In this document: in pieces, positions 6,273 to 6,668 of the stretch
How positions within the stretch are numbered: position 1 is the stretch's first letter
Layout: the number at the start of each line of letters is the position of its first letter
Notes under the pieces: model-generated
What the model was told of the DNA's origin: nothing
Databases searched by the model: none
Seen by the model: only the letters and a program-made list of their open reading frames with translations
Assembly: GCA_005801395.1 (NCBI GenBank)
Contig: SYDV01000005.1
Span: 1-6,668, forward strand
Source of the DNA: Planctomycetia bacterium
GTDB lineage: Bacteria; Planctomycetota; UBA11346
DNA length: 6,668 nucleotides
Reading direction: 5' to 3'
Program-made: the position numbers and the translations under genes

Positions 6273-6668
6273 TCACTGAGCTTTGTGATAAATAACAAAT
6301 TGATCTTCTCGATAGTGTGGGACCAGGGAGAACAATACCCGGAATAGCCAGTTCAATCCCTTACGTCGCTCGTAAAATAGCGCTTTATTGAAATAGAATC
6401 CCTGCCTCTTCACGATAAGACCAACATGTTTTCCGAGCACTTCCAGTTCGCATTTATCGTATAATCGCGCATGCGCACGCCAATCATTCCGGATAAATAT
6501 AATCGAGTTTTCCAAAGCCTCATAATTACTTTTCCCTTTTAACAATCTGCCAATAGCGCCAAAACTTGATACGTTTGGCGTTGTTATGAGCACGGCGCCT
6601 TGTTCGGTCACATGCTCGGCAATGAACCGCAAGAACGGAAGCGGATTAATGAGATGTTCAATGATTTC
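6273..6668 (-). CDS. SAM-dependent methyltransferase, C-terminal part (cut by right edge)
   Basis: The frame is open to the right edge, so the beginning of the gene is missing; 131 residues and the stop codon are visible. The first visible residues, EIIEHLINPLPFLR, are the motif IV region of class I methyltransferases (the common 'VIEHL-NPL-FLR' form), followed by GAVLITTPN (visible residues 24-32), the strand after the 'L-PGG' turn. The S-adenosylmethionine-binding motif I would lie outside the window. The tail contains a basic, aromatic region near the end. A TTG codon at 6632 could be mistaken for a start, but the conserved motif continues upstream of it, so this is a truncated view and not a short gene. 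It resembles the Methyltransf_23 type found in capsule and lipopolysaccharide loci. It is transcribed in the same direction as the next methyltransferase gene and may share its operon. Confidence 0.85.
   Translation of the reverse strand, partial: EIIEHLINPLPFLRFIAEHVTEQGAVLITTPNVSSFGAIGRLLKGKSNYEALENSIIFIRNDWRAHARLYDKCELEVLGKHVGLIVKRQGFYFNKALFYERRKGLNWLFRVLFSLVPHYREDQFVIYHKAQ

Noticed and set aside
6273..6632. A complete 119-residue gene starting at TTG 6632
   Set aside because: The conserved methyltransferase motif continues upstream in frame to the window edge, so this is the tail of a larger gene.

Overview
The window looks like a piece of a Gram-negative, probably gammaproteobacterial, chromosome of moderate GC content. 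The main evidence is the left-edge gene: its N-terminal 186 residues match, as far as I can recall the family, the soluble pyridine nucleotide transhydrogenase SthA/UdhA nearly motif for motif. Exported proteins with ordinary Sec signal peptides and a GT4/methyltransferase group fit a Gram-negative envelope, but nothing here fixes a genus. There are no tRNA or rRNA genes, CRISPR arrays, insertion sequences or phage genes that I can see.

Layout. (1) 1-560, minus: 5' part of sthA, running off the left edge. (2) 803-2972, minus: three genes in one direction that I cannot assign to named families. In transcription order they are a small secreted protein (2972-2598), a larger secreted protein that repeats the same helical block and adds a beta-rich C-terminal domain (2601-1771, ATGA overlap with the first), and a single-pass membrane protein with one Asp-box (BNR-type) motif near its C-terminus (1711-803). 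(3) 3295-3732, plus: a Nudix hydrolase, divergent from the three-gene group across a 322-base gap that holds a 9-bp inverted repeat. (4) 4067-5176, plus: a GT4-type glycosyltransferase behind a 325-base gap with a possible stem-loop and a doubtful micro-ORF. (5) 5215-6168 and 6273-6668, minus: two class I SAM-dependent methyltransferases, the second cut by the right edge.

How the genes may work together. The right third (glycosyltransferase plus two methyltransferases) resembles the edge of a surface-glycan locus in which sugars are transferred and methylated. The three-gene minus-strand group is the least explained part. Two exported proteins share a conserved block around a 'TAGTLA/AAGTLA' motif, and the downstream partner is membrane-anchored, so an envelope-located assembly is a reasonable but unproven guess. 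sthA and the Nudix gene look like housekeeping neighbours. I see no defence, toxin or mobile system.
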